Shown here in pieces: positions 54,298-63,702 of a stretch of DNA of 64,000 nucleotides (position 1 is the stretch's first letter; the number at the start of each line of letters is the position of its first letter). The notes beneath the pieces were generated by a model. The model did not search any database and was not told where the DNA came from. It worked only from the letters and a program-made list of their open reading frames with translations. This DNA is from Stenotrophomonas rhizophila (GTDB lineage: Bacteria > Pseudomonadota > Gammaproteobacteria > Xanthomonadales > Xanthomonadaceae): the NCBI RefSeq assembly GCF_003651185.1, contig NZ_RCDC01000004.1, positions 1,908,659-1,972,658 on the forward strand, read 5' to 3'. The translations under genes were made by a program, and so were the position numbers.

Positions 54298-55398
54298 CTA
54301 CGCGCGAATCAGCTTGTACAGCGTCGTGCGTGAGATGCCGAGCTGACGTGCGGCGGCACTGACGTTGCCCTGGTGGGCAGCCACGGTCTCGCGGACGTGC
54401 TGTGTGTTCTGCGCGCGCAGTGATGCGTTCGTGGCGTTGGCATGCTGCACATCGAGCTTCACGCCGGCATGCGGTGCGAGCGGTCCGCGCAGGTACTGGA
54501 CGTGCACGGCGGTGTCGTCATCCAGGCGGACGCGGTGGGCGGGGCCGCTCTGCAGCAGGCGGCGGCGCTGGTGGATGCTGGCGCCGGCGAACAGGCCCTC
54601 GAGGGTGAGCAGGGGCAAGGCTCCGCGTCGTGGGAGTCCGAACAGGCGGCGGGCCACGCGGTTGGCGGCACGCACGCGGCCGTCTTCTTCGATGGCCAGC
54701 AGTCCCTGCAGCGGTGAGTGCAGCCAGCGGGTGTCGTGTTGCACGGCCAGCAGGTGGCAGGGACGGTGGTCCTGCATGAGGCGGTTCTCGGCCGACAGCG
54801 CGGCCTGGCGGAAGTAGCCGTGCAACAGCTCGGCATCGCGCTCGCCGGTGCCGGTGATATCCAGTGCGCCCAGCACTTCGCCATCCAGCCCATGCAGCGG
54901 GACGCTCAGGCAGAACACCGAGGCGAAGCGGTCGAGATAGTGCTCGTTGCCGCGCACCAGGGCGGGCGCGTCTTCGGCCAGGCTGCAGGCCGGTGCGGTG
55001 GTGCCGATGTCGATTTCGCGAAGGCGGCGACCGATCTGGATCGGGCGCAGTACCGGGACGTCGGCCAGGCCGTGTTCGCGCTGGGCGATGACCAGGCCAT
55101 CGGCGTTGACGCAGAACAGGGTCCATTGGCGGCCACCGAAGGCGGCCCAGAGGTGGTCCATGTCCTCGCGCACACAGCGTGCGAGGCGGCGGTCGGCAGG
55201 GTCGTCCAGGCGCGTGGCAGCCGCGGCAAGAGGCGCGTAGTACGGCTCCTGCCGCGGCTGCACCCCGGCCTGGCGCGAACGCTCCCAGGAGCGCTGCACC
55301 GGCGGGCTGACCACGCTGTCCATCAGCGCGCCGCCCTCGGCGAAGCGCTGACGGGCGGCGGCCAATACCTGCTGCTGTTCCAGAACCATCGCGGCCAT
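54298..55398 (-). CDS. GAF plus Fis-HTH regulator lacking the AAA+ domain (AcoR-like)
   Basis: A 366-residue regulator. The N-terminus (VVSPPVQRSWERSRQAGVQP) and the GAF domain (about residues 70-200; REIDIGTTAPACSLAEDAPA, SVPLHGLDGEVLGALDITG) are those of AcoR-type activators. A PAS-like part follows (about 220-310; GLLAIEEDGRVRAANRVARR), and the end is a Fis/NtrC-type HTH (about 325-366; GNVSAAARQLGISRTTLYKL). The sigma-54-contacting AAA+ domain normally placed between them is absent, so it should act without sigma-54 ATPase activity. It lies 89 bp downstream of the alcohol dehydrogenase gene in the same direction, so it probably senses and controls that pathway. Confidence 0.85.
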   Translation of the reverse strand: MAAMVLEQQQVLAAARQRFAEGGALMDSVVSPPVQRSWERSRQAGVQPRQEPYYAPLAAAATRLDDPADRRLARCVREDMDHLWAAFGGRQWTLFCVNADGLVIAQREHGLADVPVLRPIQIGRRLREIDIGTTAPACSLAEDAPALVRGNEHYLDRFASVFCLSVPLHGLDGEVLGALDITGTGERDAELLHGYFRQAALSAENRLMQDHRPCHLLAVQHDTRWLHSPLQGLLAIEEDGRVRAANRVARRLFGLPRRGALPLLTLEGLFAGASIHQRRRLLQSGPAHRVRLDDDTAVHVQYLRGPLAPHAGVKLDVQHANATNASLRAQNTQHVRETVAAHQGNVSAAARQLGISRTTLYKLIRA

Positions 55399-55486
55399 CG
55401 GTCGATCTCCACCTCGGACCGACAGCCTACTCCCGCAAAGCTGACTGGTACGTCGTCGCAGGCATGCACGCCTGCGACGGACCGTT

Positions 55487-56614
55487 TCACCCGCCGATGG
55501 TCAGGATCGGCTTGAGGGTGACACCGCGGGTGCTGTCCTCGGCGGCCTGGTTGATCTGATCCAGCGGGTAGAACTTGACCAGCTTGTCGAACGGGAAGCG
55601 GCCCTGCTGGTACAGCTGCACCAGCTGCGGAATGAACACCTTGGGCACGCTGTCGCCTTCGACGATGCCGCGGATGCTGCGCCCGCCGAGCAGCAGGTTG
55701 TTGACGTCGAACTCGGCCTTGGTGCCCAGCTTCGGCGCGCCGACCACGCCGATCACCCCCAACCCGCCGAGTGCCTCGATGCCCTGCGCGAGCACCTCCG
55801 GACGACCGGTGGATTCCAGTGCGAAGTTCGCGCCGCCGCCAGTGATTCCGCGCACCGCTTCAACCACATCGACCTCGCGGCTGTTGATCACGTGCGTGGC
55901 GCCCAGTTCCTTGGCCAGCTCCAGGCGCGAAGGCACCACATCGATGGCGATGATGGTGGTCGCACCGGCCACGCGTGCGGCCATTACCGCGCTCAGCCCG
56001 ACCGCGCCGGCACCGAAGCTGGCGAAGCTGCTGCCGGCGGTCACCTTGAGCGAGTTGATCACCGCACCGGCACCGGTCTGGATGCCGCAACCAAGCGGGC
56101 CAAGCAGCTCTATCGGCGCATCATCGGGCACCTTGATCGCGTTGTTTTCGCGGCTCAGTGCGTAGGTGGCGAAGGAGGACTGCGCGAAGAAGTGATCGTG
56201 CAGCGGGTGGCCGTCCGGATCCTGGATCGCGGTGGAGCCGTCCAGCGCACCGCCACCGAAGTTCAGGCCGAAGAAATCCTTGCAGTAGGCACCGTGGCCG
56301 CCGCTGCAGGGGTTGCAGTGGCCGCAGGCGCCGTAGGTCAGCACGACATGGTCGCCAACCTTGAGGTCCTTCACGCCCGGGCCGAGTGCTTCGACGATGC
56401 CCGCGCCTTCATGGCCGAGCACCGCCGGCAGCGGCACGGGGTAGTACTGGTCCCGCACGATCAGGTCGGTATGGCACAGGCCGGTGGCGACCACGCGGAC
56501 CAGCACTTCATCGTCCTGTGGGCCACGGATGCGCGCCTTCTCGATCGTGAAGGGCTGTTCTTTTTCGCGCACCACGGCCACGGTGATGTCGCGCAGTTCT
56601 GCTGTTGCAGTCAT
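55487..56614 (-). CDS. zinc-dependent alcohol dehydrogenase, aryl/benzyl alcohol type
   Basis: NAD-dependent medium-chain dehydrogenase, 375 residues from the ATG at 56614 with AGGAG before it. Catalytic zinc ligands are in ATGLCHTDLIVRDQYY (Cys) and VLGHEGAGIVEALGPG (His, Glu); the structural zinc site is the four-Cys loop YGACGHCNPCSGGHGAYCKD. The nucleotide fold reads SFGAGAVGLSAVMAAR. The wording DFFGLNFGGGALDGSTAI is seen in benzyl alcohol dehydrogenases (XylB-like). It follows an aldehyde dehydrogenase gene by 14 bp, so the pair should oxidise an alcohol to the acid. Confidence 0.9.
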   Translation of the reverse strand: MTATAELRDITVAVVREKEQPFTIEKARIRGPQDDEVLVRVVATGLCHTDLIVRDQYYPVPLPAVLGHEGAGIVEALGPGVKDLKVGDHVVLTYGACGHCNPCSGGHGAYCKDFFGLNFGGGALDGSTAIQDPDGHPLHDHFFAQSSFATYALSRENNAIKVPDDAPIELLGPLGCGIQTGAGAVINSLKVTAGSSFASFGAGAVGLSAVMAARVAGATTIIAIDVVPSRLELAKELGATHVINSREVDVVEAVRGITGGGANFALESTGRPEVLAQGIEALGGLGVIGVVGAPKLGTKAEFDVNNLLLGGRSIRGIVEGDSVPKVFIPQLVQLYQQGRFPFDKLVKFYPLDQINQAAEDSTRGVTLKPILTIGG

Positions 56615-56628
56615 GAGGTTCTCCTGGA

Positions 56629-58092
56629 TCAGATCGGGTACGCGGGGGCTTCGCCCTTGACGGTCATCCACTGCCACTGGGTGAACTCGTCGATGTTGGA
56701 CGGGCCACCGATGCTGGTGCCGTTGCCCGAGGCGCCGACGCCACCGAAGGGATTGATCACTTCATCGTTCACGGTCTGGTCGTTGATGTGCAGCAGGCCG
56801 GTGCGCAGCCGTTCGCCCAGCTTCAGCGCGCGGCCCACGTTGCTGGACACGATCGCCATCGACAGGCCGTACTCGCTGTCGTTGGCCAGCTCCACCGCCT
56901 CGTCATCGGTATCGAACGGCACCACGACCGCGACCGGCGCGAAGATCTCTTCGTGGAAAGCCGGGTTGTCGCGGCTCACATCGCTGAGCACGGTCGGCTC
57001 GAAGTACAGATCCTTGTAGCCACCACCGGTTGCCAGGGTGGCACCGGCGGCCTGCGCCTGGGCAACGATGCGCGCGGCGTGGTCGCGCTGCTGGGCATTG
57101 ATCAACGGCCCGATCGCCACCTCGCCGTCGGCCGGATTGCCGACCTTGAGCGATCTGGCCTTGGCCACCAGCTTTTCCAGGAAGCGCGCATGGATGCTGC
57201 GCTGGACCAGCACGCGGCCGGTGGCCATGCAGATCTGGCCCTGGTGCAGGTAGACGCCCCACGCCGTGTTGGCGATGGCCAGATCCATGTCCGCATCGTC
57301 GAGCACGATCAGCGAGTTCTTGCCGCCCAGTTCCAGCGACACCTTCTTCAGGTGTTTACCCGCCGCTTCACCGACCTTGCGCCCGGCAGCGGTGGAGCCG
57401 GTGAACTGGATCATCGCAATGTTCGGGTCACTGGTCAGCGCCGCGCCGGCCGCGCCATCCCCCGGCAACACGTGCAGCAGGCCAGCAGGCAGGCCAGCCA
57501 GTTCGAACAGGCGTGCGATCACGAAGCCGCCGCACACGGCGGTGCGCGGATCGGGCTTGAGCACCACCGCATTGCCCAGCGCCAGTGCCGGCGCCACCGC
57601 ACGCATGGCCAGATACAGCGGGAAATTGAACGGCGCAATCACACCCACCACGCCCAGAGGGCGGCGGCGCGCCAGATTCAGACGGCCCGGTTCGGACGGC
57701 AGCACTTCGCCGATGCTGCGCGAGGGCAGTGCCGCCGCTTCATGCAGCGCCTTGGTGTTCACCTTGGCCTCGAAGCCGGCCTTGAGCTGGGTGGAGCCAC
57801 TTTCGCGGACCAGCCACTGCACGATCTCGTCATTGTGCTCTTCGGCCAGTTGGGCGGCGCGGCGCAGGATCTGCGCGCGGGTGTCATACGGGGCACTGGC
57901 CCAGTCGCGCTGTGCGTTGGCGGCGGTGGCGGCGGCGCGCGCGATCTGCGCCGGGTCGGCCATCGCGATCTCGCCGAGGCGTTCGCCGGTGGCGGGCTCG
58001 ACCACGTCCTGGGTGCCAGCACCCCGGCTCCACTGACCCTCGAACAGCTTGCCGGACCACGTGGCCGTCGGCAGGAATGCGTGTGTTGCCAT
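56629..58092 (-). CDS. NAD(P)-dependent benzaldehyde-type dehydrogenase
   Basis: Aldehyde dehydrogenase of 487 residues from the ATG at 58092, with AAGGAG nine bases upstream. The catalytic Glu is in SLELGGKNSLIVLDD, the catalytic Cys in HQGQICMATGRVLV, and FTGSTAAGRKVGEAAG binds the cofactor. QGQICMATGR and the C-terminal GGVGASGNGTSIGGPSNIDE are typical of the benzaldehyde/vanillin dehydrogenase branch. It heads the unit ALDH-ADH-regulator, so aromatic alcohols or aldehydes, possibly plant-derived, are the likely substrates. Confidence 0.9.
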   Translation of the reverse strand: MATHAFLPTATWSGKLFEGQWSRGAGTQDVVEPATGERLGEIAMADPAQIARAAATAANAQRDWASAPYDTRAQILRRAAQLAEEHNDEIVQWLVRESGSTQLKAGFEAKVNTKALHEAAALPSRSIGEVLPSEPGRLNLARRRPLGVVGVIAPFNFPLYLAMRAVAPALALGNAVVLKPDPRTAVCGGFVIARLFELAGLPAGLLHVLPGDGAAGAALTSDPNIAMIQFTGSTAAGRKVGEAAGKHLKKVSLELGGKNSLIVLDDADMDLAIANTAWGVYLHQGQICMATGRVLVQRSIHARFLEKLVAKARSLKVGNPADGEVAIGPLINAQQRDHAARIVAQAQAAGATLATGGGYKDLYFEPTVLSDVSRDNPAFHEEIFAPVAVVVPFDTDDEAVELANDSEYGLSMAIVSSNVGRALKLGERLRTGLLHINDQTVNDEVINPFGGVGASGNGTSIGGPSNIDEFTQWQWMTVKGEAPAYPI

Positions 58093-58303
58093 CACTGAGA
58101 ACTCCTTGCGTCGTGTACCCGGCCATTGGATACCTGCGGCGGGCCACTGCCTATTGGCCGTTGGCTCGATCACTGCAAGTGATTGCCGGATAAGGATTTA
58201 TCAGGATGACGGGTGTCCAGTTAATGGACAGTGGAGCCGAGCATCCGCCCGCTTCACCGCCGCGCCGTACAATCAACGGCCCCAGCCAGCGACACCGCCC
58301 GCC

Positions 58304-58882
58304 ATGAACGATGCTTCCCCCACTGCCACCCACGACCCCATTGCCGAGACCCGGAAATGGCTGGAGCAGATCGTCATCGGCCTGAACCTGTGCCCGTTCG
58401 CCAAGGCGGTGTACGTGAAGGACCAGGTGCGGTTCGTGCTCAGCGATGCGACCACCCCGGAAGCCCTGGTGGAAGAGCTGGCCGAAGAGCTGATCCTGCT
58501 GCGCGATACGCCAGCCGAACAGATCGACACCACGCTGATCGTGCATCCGGACGTGCTGACCGATTTCCTGGACTACAACGACTTTCTCGACAACGCCGAT
58601 GCCGCGATCGAGGCACTGGATCTGCAGGGCATCCTGCAGGTGGCCAGCTTCCATCCGCAGTACCAGTTCGCCGGCGCGGCGCCGGATGACGTGAGCAACT
58701 ACACCAACCGTGCGCCCTACCCGACCCTGCACCTGCTGCGCGAAGACAGCGTCGAGCGCGCCGTCGCCGCGTTCCCGGATCCGGACGTGATCGTGGAGCG
58801 CAACATCGACACGCTGGACAAGCTCGGCATCGAAGGCTGGACGCGCCTGCTGGGCCGCAACGACATGCCGCCGTGCCACTGA
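58304..58882 (+). CDS. DUF1415 family protein
   Basis: A 192-residue cytosolic protein from the ATG at 58304. The N-terminal ETRKWLEQIVIGLNLCPFAK with a conserved CPFA is the DUF1415 signature, followed by DTTLIVHPDVLTDFLDYNDF and QVASFHPQYQFAGAAPDDVS. Function unknown. The next gene begins inside its last codons (58873), so the two are translationally coupled. A gap of 211 bp separates it from the divergent ALDH gene. Confidence 0.92.
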   Translation: MNDASPTATHDPIAETRKWLEQIVIGLNLCPFAKAVYVKDQVRFVLSDATTPEALVEELAEELILLRDTPAEQIDTTLIVHPDVLTDFLDYNDFLDNADAAIEALDLQGILQVASFHPQYQFAGAAPDDVSNYTNRAPYPTLHLLREDSVERAVAAFPDPDVIVERNIDTLDKLGIEGWTRLLGRNDMPPCH

Positions 58883-59673
58883 CTCCGGCCATTCTCGACT
58901 GGCCGGCACAGCCGCTGCGCGATCGCGTGGTGCTGATCACCGGTGGCGCGCAGGGCGTGGGCCGCGGCATCGCGCAGTCGGTGCTAGGCGCCGGCGGCAG
59001 CGTGATGATCGCCGACCTGGATGCCGATGCCGGCAAGGCGTGTCTGAAGGAGTGGGCACTGCCGGAGCGCGCGGCGTTCCAGCGCGCGGATGTGGCCAGC
59101 GAACGCAGCGTGCAGGCGCTGATCAAGGCGACGCTGAAGCGCTTCGGCCGCCTGGATGGCCTGGTCAACAATGCCGGCATCGCCAGTGCCCACGGCACGC
59201 CCTTGGCGGAGATGCCGCTGGCCGAGTGGCAGCGCCGCCTCTCCAGCCTGCATGGCGCTTTCCTGTGCAGCAAGCACGCCCTGCCCGCCCTGCGCGAGCA
59301 TGCCGGCGCGATCATCAACATCGCCTCGACGCGTGCGTGGCAGTCCGAACCGGACAGTGAAGCGTATGCCGCGGCCAAGGGCGGGCTGGTCGCCTTCACC
59401 CATGCGCTGGCGTTGAGCGAAGGCCCCGCCGTGCGGGTCAACAGCATCAGCCCCGGCTGGATCACCACCGACGCCTGGCAGGCGCCCTCACGGCGGCGCA
59501 CGCCAACGCTTTCCCGCCGCGATCATGCGCAGCACCCGGTCGGCCGCGTTGGCCAGCCGCCGGACATCGGCGCGCTGGCGGTATTCCTGCTCTCGGACCT
59601 GGCCGGTTTCATCACCGGCCAGGACCACATCGTCGACGGCGGCATGAGCCGGAAGATGATCTACGCGGAGTGA
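58873..59673 (+). CDS. short-chain dehydrogenase/reductase (SDR)
   Basis: A 266-residue classical SDR starting at a GTG at 58873 that overlaps the DUF1415 stop by 10 bases. The cofactor motif VLITGGAQGVGRGIAQSV (TGxxxGxG), NNAGIAS, catalytic Ser in IINIASTRAWQ and the Tyr-Lys pair in SEAYAAAKGGLVAFTHA are intact. An Asp after the second strand (MIADLDAD) suggests NAD rather than NADP. The end, GFITGQDHIVDGGMSRKMIY, is typical. The substrate is unknown. Confidence 0.92.
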   Translation: MPLTPAILDWPAQPLRDRVVLITGGAQGVGRGIAQSVLGAGGSVMIADLDADAGKACLKEWALPERAAFQRADVASERSVQALIKATLKRFGRLDGLVNNAGIASAHGTPLAEMPLAEWQRRLSSLHGAFLCSKHALPALREHAGAIINIASTRAWQSEPDSEAYAAAKGGLVAFTHALALSEGPAVRVNSISPGWITTDAWQAPSRRRTPTLSRRDHAQHPVGRVGQPPDIGALAVFLLSDLAGFITGQDHIVDGGMSRKMIYAE

Positions 59674-59703
59674 GCCACGTGCCGCCCGATCACGCGGCCG
59701 CAG

Positions 59704-61737
59704 TCACACCATCCCGTTATGCCGCAGCAGCGCGTCCACCGTCGGCGCGCGCCCACGGAACGCGGCGAAGTTCTCGGCGGCACTCCGGCTGCCACCCCGC
59801 GAGAGCACCTCATCGCGGAACCGTTGACCGGTCTCGGTCACCTTGTCCGGCGCTTCCTCGAACGCGGCATAGGCATCGGCGCTGAGCACCTCGGCCCACT
59901 TGTAGCTGTAGTAGCCCGCCGCATAGCCACCGGCAAAGATGTGGCTGAACTGATTGGGGAAGCGATTCCAGGCCGGCGGCCGGTTGACCGCTACTTCATC
60001 GCGCACCCGCTCCAGCAGCGCCTGCACACTGTCCTGGGTCGGGTCGAACTCGCTGTGCAGCTGCATGTCGAACAGCGCGAATTCCAGCTGACGCACGGTG
60101 AACATGCCGCTCTGGAAATTGCGTGCGGCCAGCATGCGGTCAAACAGCGCACGCGGCAGCGGCTCGCCGGTGCTCACGTGTGCGGTCATCGCCTGCACGC
60201 GGTCCCATTCCCAGCAGAAGTTCTCCATGAACTGGCTCGGCAGTTCCACCGCGTCCCACTCCACGCCGTTGATGCCGGCCACGCCAAGCTCACCGATGCG
60301 GGTCAGCAACTGATGCAGGCCATGCCCCATTTCATGGAACAGCGTGGTCACATCGCTGTGGCTGAAGGTGGCCGGCTGGCCCTCGGCACCCTTGCCGAAG
60401 TTGCAGACCAGGTACACCAGCGGCGTCTGCACACCGGCCGCGGTCTCGCGGCGGTTGCGGCAATCATCCATCCACGCGCCACCGCGCTTGCCTTCGCGCG
60501 CGTACAGGTCCAGATAGAACTGCCCCACCAGCGCGCCCTGCGCATCGACCACCCGGAAGAAACGCACGTCCGGATGCCACACCGGCGCACTATCCGGCTG
60601 CACCTCCAGGCCATACAGGCTGCGGATCACACTGAACAGGCCATCGAGCACCTTCGGTTCGGTGAAATACTGCTTCACGTCCTGCTCGGAATAGCTGTAA
60701 CGCGCCTGCTTCAGCTTTTCCGCAGCAAAGGCCAGGTCCCATGCCTCCAGCGCCGGCATGCCCAGTTCGTCGCGGGCGAACGCCTCCAGCTCGGCACGGT
60801 CGCGCTGCGCGTACGGCTTGGCGCGCGCGGCGAGATCGCGCAGGAAGCCCAGTACCTGAGGCGCATCCTCAGCCATCTTGGTGGCGATCGAATACTCGGC
60901 GTAGTTGGCGAAGCCCAGCAGTGCGGCCAGCTCCGCACGCAACGCCAGCACGCGATCGATGTTGCCGCTGTTGTCCAGCGCGGCATCGCCGAACTCGGAG
61001 GCGCGCACCGCGTTGGCGCGATACAGCGCCTCGCGCAGCGGGCGATGTTCGGCGTAGGTCTGCACGGGGATGTAGCACGGCATCTGCAGCGTCAGCTTCC
61101 AGCCGGCCAGGCCGTCTTTCTCCGCCGCGCTGCGGGCAGCGGCGATCACGTCGTCCGGCAGGCCAGCCAGTTCGGCGCGGTCGTCCACGTGCAGCGACCA
61201 GGCATCGGTCGCATCAAGCACATTCTGCGAGAACGTCGCCGACAGCGCGGACAGCTCCTCGCGGATCGCGCTGTACCGCGCCTTGCCGGCGTCATCGAGT
61301 TCAGCGCCACCCAGGCGGAAATCGCGCAGCGCGTTCTCCAGCACCTTGCGACGTGCCGGGCCGTATTGCGTCGCTTCCGGCGTGGCGGCTAGGGCGCGGT
61401 ACTGTTGGTAGAGCGCCAGGTTCTGGCCCAGTGCGCTGCCGAAGCGTGTCACCTTGGGCAGGGTTGCGTTGTAGGCCTCGCGCAGCGCCGGGGTGTTCAC
61501 CACGGCCTGCAGGTGGCCGACCTGGCCCCACGCGCGCCACAGGCGCTCGGTAGCGTCGTCCAGCGGCTCGGCGAAGCTTGCCCAGGTCACCGGGGAGACG
61601 GTCTCGGCGGTTTTCACCGCGGCCTCGGCGTCGGCCAGCAGGGCATCGATCGCCGGGGCGATGTGCTCGGGCTGGATCGCATCGAAACGCGGCAGGCCGG
61701 AAAAATCGAGCAGGGGGTTGGTGGGGGTCACAGGCAT
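59704..61737 (-). CDS. prlC: oligopeptidase A (M3 metallopeptidase)
   Basis: Cytosolic zinc endopeptidase that degrades short peptides including cleaved signal peptides. The 677-residue product starts at the ATG at 61737 (MPVTPTNPLLDFSGLPRFDA); GGAG lies almost touching the start codon. The zinc motif is TLFHEMGHGLHQLLT with the third ligand Glu in MENFCWEWDRVQ. GGAWMDDCRNRRETAAGVQT and FAGGYAAGYYSYKWAEVLSA are typical of the OpdA/PrlC branch rather than Dcp. It converges with the SDR gene, 30 bp apart. Confidence 0.93.
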   Translation of the reverse strand: MPVTPTNPLLDFSGLPRFDAIQPEHIAPAIDALLADAEAAVKTAETVSPVTWASFAEPLDDATERLWRAWGQVGHLQAVVNTPALREAYNATLPKVTRFGSALGQNLALYQQYRALAATPEATQYGPARRKVLENALRDFRLGGAELDDAGKARYSAIREELSALSATFSQNVLDATDAWSLHVDDRAELAGLPDDVIAAARSAAEKDGLAGWKLTLQMPCYIPVQTYAEHRPLREALYRANAVRASEFGDAALDNSGNIDRVLALRAELAALLGFANYAEYSIATKMAEDAPQVLGFLRDLAARAKPYAQRDRAELEAFARDELGMPALEAWDLAFAAEKLKQARYSYSEQDVKQYFTEPKVLDGLFSVIRSLYGLEVQPDSAPVWHPDVRFFRVVDAQGALVGQFYLDLYAREGKRGGAWMDDCRNRRETAAGVQTPLVYLVCNFGKGAEGQPATFSHSDVTTLFHEMGHGLHQLLTRIGELGVAGINGVEWDAVELPSQFMENFCWEWDRVQAMTAHVSTGEPLPRALFDRMLAARNFQSGMFTVRQLEFALFDMQLHSEFDPTQDSVQALLERVRDEVAVNRPPAWNRFPNQFSHIFAGGYAAGYYSYKWAEVLSADAYAAFEEAPDKVTETGQRFRDEVLSRGGSRSAAENFAAFRGRAPTVDALLRHNGMV

Positions 61738-61855
61738 CTCCAGACAACGGGGCCGCTGCAGCGGCATCACCCCACGATATGGCATTGCCCCCCGCCCCGC
61801 ACAAGGCCCCGGCGTACGCCGATGGGCCAGGTTCACGCCAGAGCCGGTGCCGCGC

Positions 61856-62968
61856 TCAGTACAGCGTTTCCAGCGAGACGCAGGGCAGCACCGGCAGCCC
61901 CTGCCCGGCCACTGCGGCCGCGAGCACCGTATCGGCGCCATCCACGTCGATGCCCTGCGTCGGATACCACGCGGGGTTGTAATAGCTGTGTGCGTAACGA
62001 TCGCCGCTGTCGCACAGGATGGTCACGATCGAGCCGCTGCGGCCTGCCTGACGCATCAGCTGCGCGGCCTGAAGCACGCCGATGAAATTGGTCCCGGTCG
62101 AGCCGCCGACACGACGGCCCAGCTGGCGGGTGACGTGGCGCATCGCGGCCAGGCTCAGCGCATCGGGCACCTTGACCATCGCATCGACACTGGTCGGAAT
62201 GAAGCTCGATTCCACCCGCGGCCGGCCGATGCCTTCCACCCGCGAGCCCCCATTGCAGGTCAGCTCGCGCCAGGGCTGGCCGGCCAGCGCGGCGCAGTAG
62301 CCGTCGTAGAACACGGAGATTTCCGGGTCCGCACACAGGATGCGGGTGTCATGCCGGCGGTAGCTCACATAGCGGCCCAGCGTGGCCGCCGTGCCGCCGG
62401 TACCGGGGCTGCACACGATCCACTCGGGCACCGGATGCGGCTCCTCGGCCATCTGCTTGAAGATCGATTCGGCGATGTTGTTGTTGGCGCGCCAGTCAGT
62501 GGCACGCTCGGCGTAGGTGAACTGGTCCATGAAGTGGCCACCGGTTTCGCGGGCCAGCGTTTCCGAATCGCAGTTCAGGTCGCAGGCGCGCTCCACCAGA
62601 TGGCAACGGCCGCCGTGGAATTCGATCGCCGCGATCTTCTCCGGCGAGGTGGTGGCCGGCATCACCGCGATGAAGGGCAGCCCCAGCAGGCGCGCGAAGT
62701 ATGCCTCGGACACCGCCGTGGAACCGCTGGACGCCTCGATCACCGGGCGCCCCTCGCGCAGCCAGCCATTGGCCAGCGCATACAGGAACAACGAGCGCGC
62801 CAGGCGATGCTTCAGGCTGCCGGTGGGGTGGCTGGACTCGTCCTTGAAATACAGGTCGATGCCCTCGAACCCGGGCAGGTCCATCGGAATCAGGTGGGTA
62901 TCGGCCGAACGGTTGAAATCGGCGTCGATCTTGCGGATGGCCGCGGCTACCCATTCACGCTGGGACAT
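61856..62968 (-). CDS. PLP-dependent cysteine synthase-family enzyme (Cds1-like)
   Basis: A 370-residue fold-type II PLP enzyme, start at the ATG at 62968 ([14 protein letters not shown]). The PLP lysine is Lys53 in [51 protein letters not shown] and [12 protein letters not shown] bind the phosphate and substrate. It is longer than CysK and lacks the usual CysK/CysM wording; the size and motifs match the branch that includes mycobacterial L-cysteine desulfhydrase Cds1, which releases H2S from cysteine. Synthase activity is the alternative. Divergent from copL. Confidence 0.82.
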   Translation of the reverse strand: MSQREWVAAAIRKIDADFNRSADTHLIPMDLPGFEGIDLYFKDESSHPTGSLKHRLARSLFLYALANGWLREGRPVIEASSGSTAVSEAYFARLLGLPFIAVMPATTSPEKIAAIEFHGGRCHLVERACDLNCDSETLARETGGHFMDQFTYAERATDWRANNNIAESIFKQMAEEPHPVPEWIVCSPGTGGTAATLGRYVSYRRHDTRILCADPEISVFYDGYCAALAGQPWRELTCNGGSRVEGIGRPRVESSFIPTSVDAMVKVPDALSLAAMRHVTRQLGRRVGGSTGTNFIGVLQAAQLMRQAGRSGSIVTILCDSGDRYAHSYYNPAWYPTQGIDVDGADTVLAAAVAGQGLPVLPCVSLETLY

Positions 62969-63056
62969 GGATGAACACTTGAAGGAAGGCTGAGCAGATT
63001 CTACTGCGTCCGTCCCGGCGGTACCGGAATGGCCGGGTTTGCCGGGCGGCGATGCT

Positions 63057-63455
63057 ATGGTGAGCGCCGGTCCCGAACCTGCCTCCGCCCTGCGCTTGCC
63101 TCGCTCCCTGACGCTCCTGCTGCTGTGCCTGACGCTGATCGCCAGTGCGGTCGGTTCGGCGTGGGCCGCCACGGCCATGGCGATGCCCACCGCGGTGGCC
63201 TGCAGCAGCGCTGCCGAGCGCAGCTGCCATGACACGGCCCCGGGGCTGCACGCCGACGAAGACGTCGGGCAGCCCGGCCCTGCCGCCGGGTGTGTGGACG
63301 ATGATCACTGCGACTGCCCACAACAGGGCACAGTGCTGCTGCCCGCCGCGCTGCCGTTGCTGATGGGCCTGCCGCGATCCACGGCGCCCCTGCCCGCCAT
63401 TGCCGGCCGGAGCAGCCTCGCACCCGACCGGCGGATCCGCCCTCCCATCGCCTGA
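63057..63455 (+). CDS. copL: CopL-family metal-binding regulatory protein
   Basis: A 132-residue exported protein: ATG at 63057, hydrophobic segment [20 protein letters not shown], then a Cys/His/Asp-rich middle ([33 protein letters not shown]) and a C-terminus ending RRIRPPIA, the conserved end of CopL proteins. In Xanthomonas, copL precedes copA and is needed for copper induction. A TTG at 63039 could extend the start. The pattern is short and variable, so confidence is moderate. Confidence 0.72.
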   Translation: MVSAGPEPASALRLPRSLTLLLLCLTLIASAVGSAWAATAMAMPTAVACSSAAERSCHDTAPGLHADEDVGQPGPAAGCVDDDHCDCPQQGTVLLPAALPLLMGLPRSTAPLPAIAGRSSLAPDRRIRPPIA

Positions 63456-63702
63456 TCCGCCGCTGACGGCCGGCCACCTCACGGGCGACCGATGCCGACG
63501 CTGCCTGCCTCGTCTGCCGCCCGCCGCACAGCGCGAGGGTGGCGACCGCATGCACCTCGCCATGGCGAAACCGTCAGCAGCGCGCCACTGCAGTCATCGC
63601 ATCGCCTCCCCACCCCGACCGCGATGTCTGCGACGTGGCCCGGCCCTCCGTCTGCAGCCCCGTCTCCGTCCACCTTTTCAATCATCTTCTCGAAGGATTC
63701 CC

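Noticed and set aside
63456..63702. Short frames between copL and the EF-hand gene
   Set aside because: Ser/Pro/Arg-rich products with no ribosome site; the EF-hand start at 63703 has a good one.
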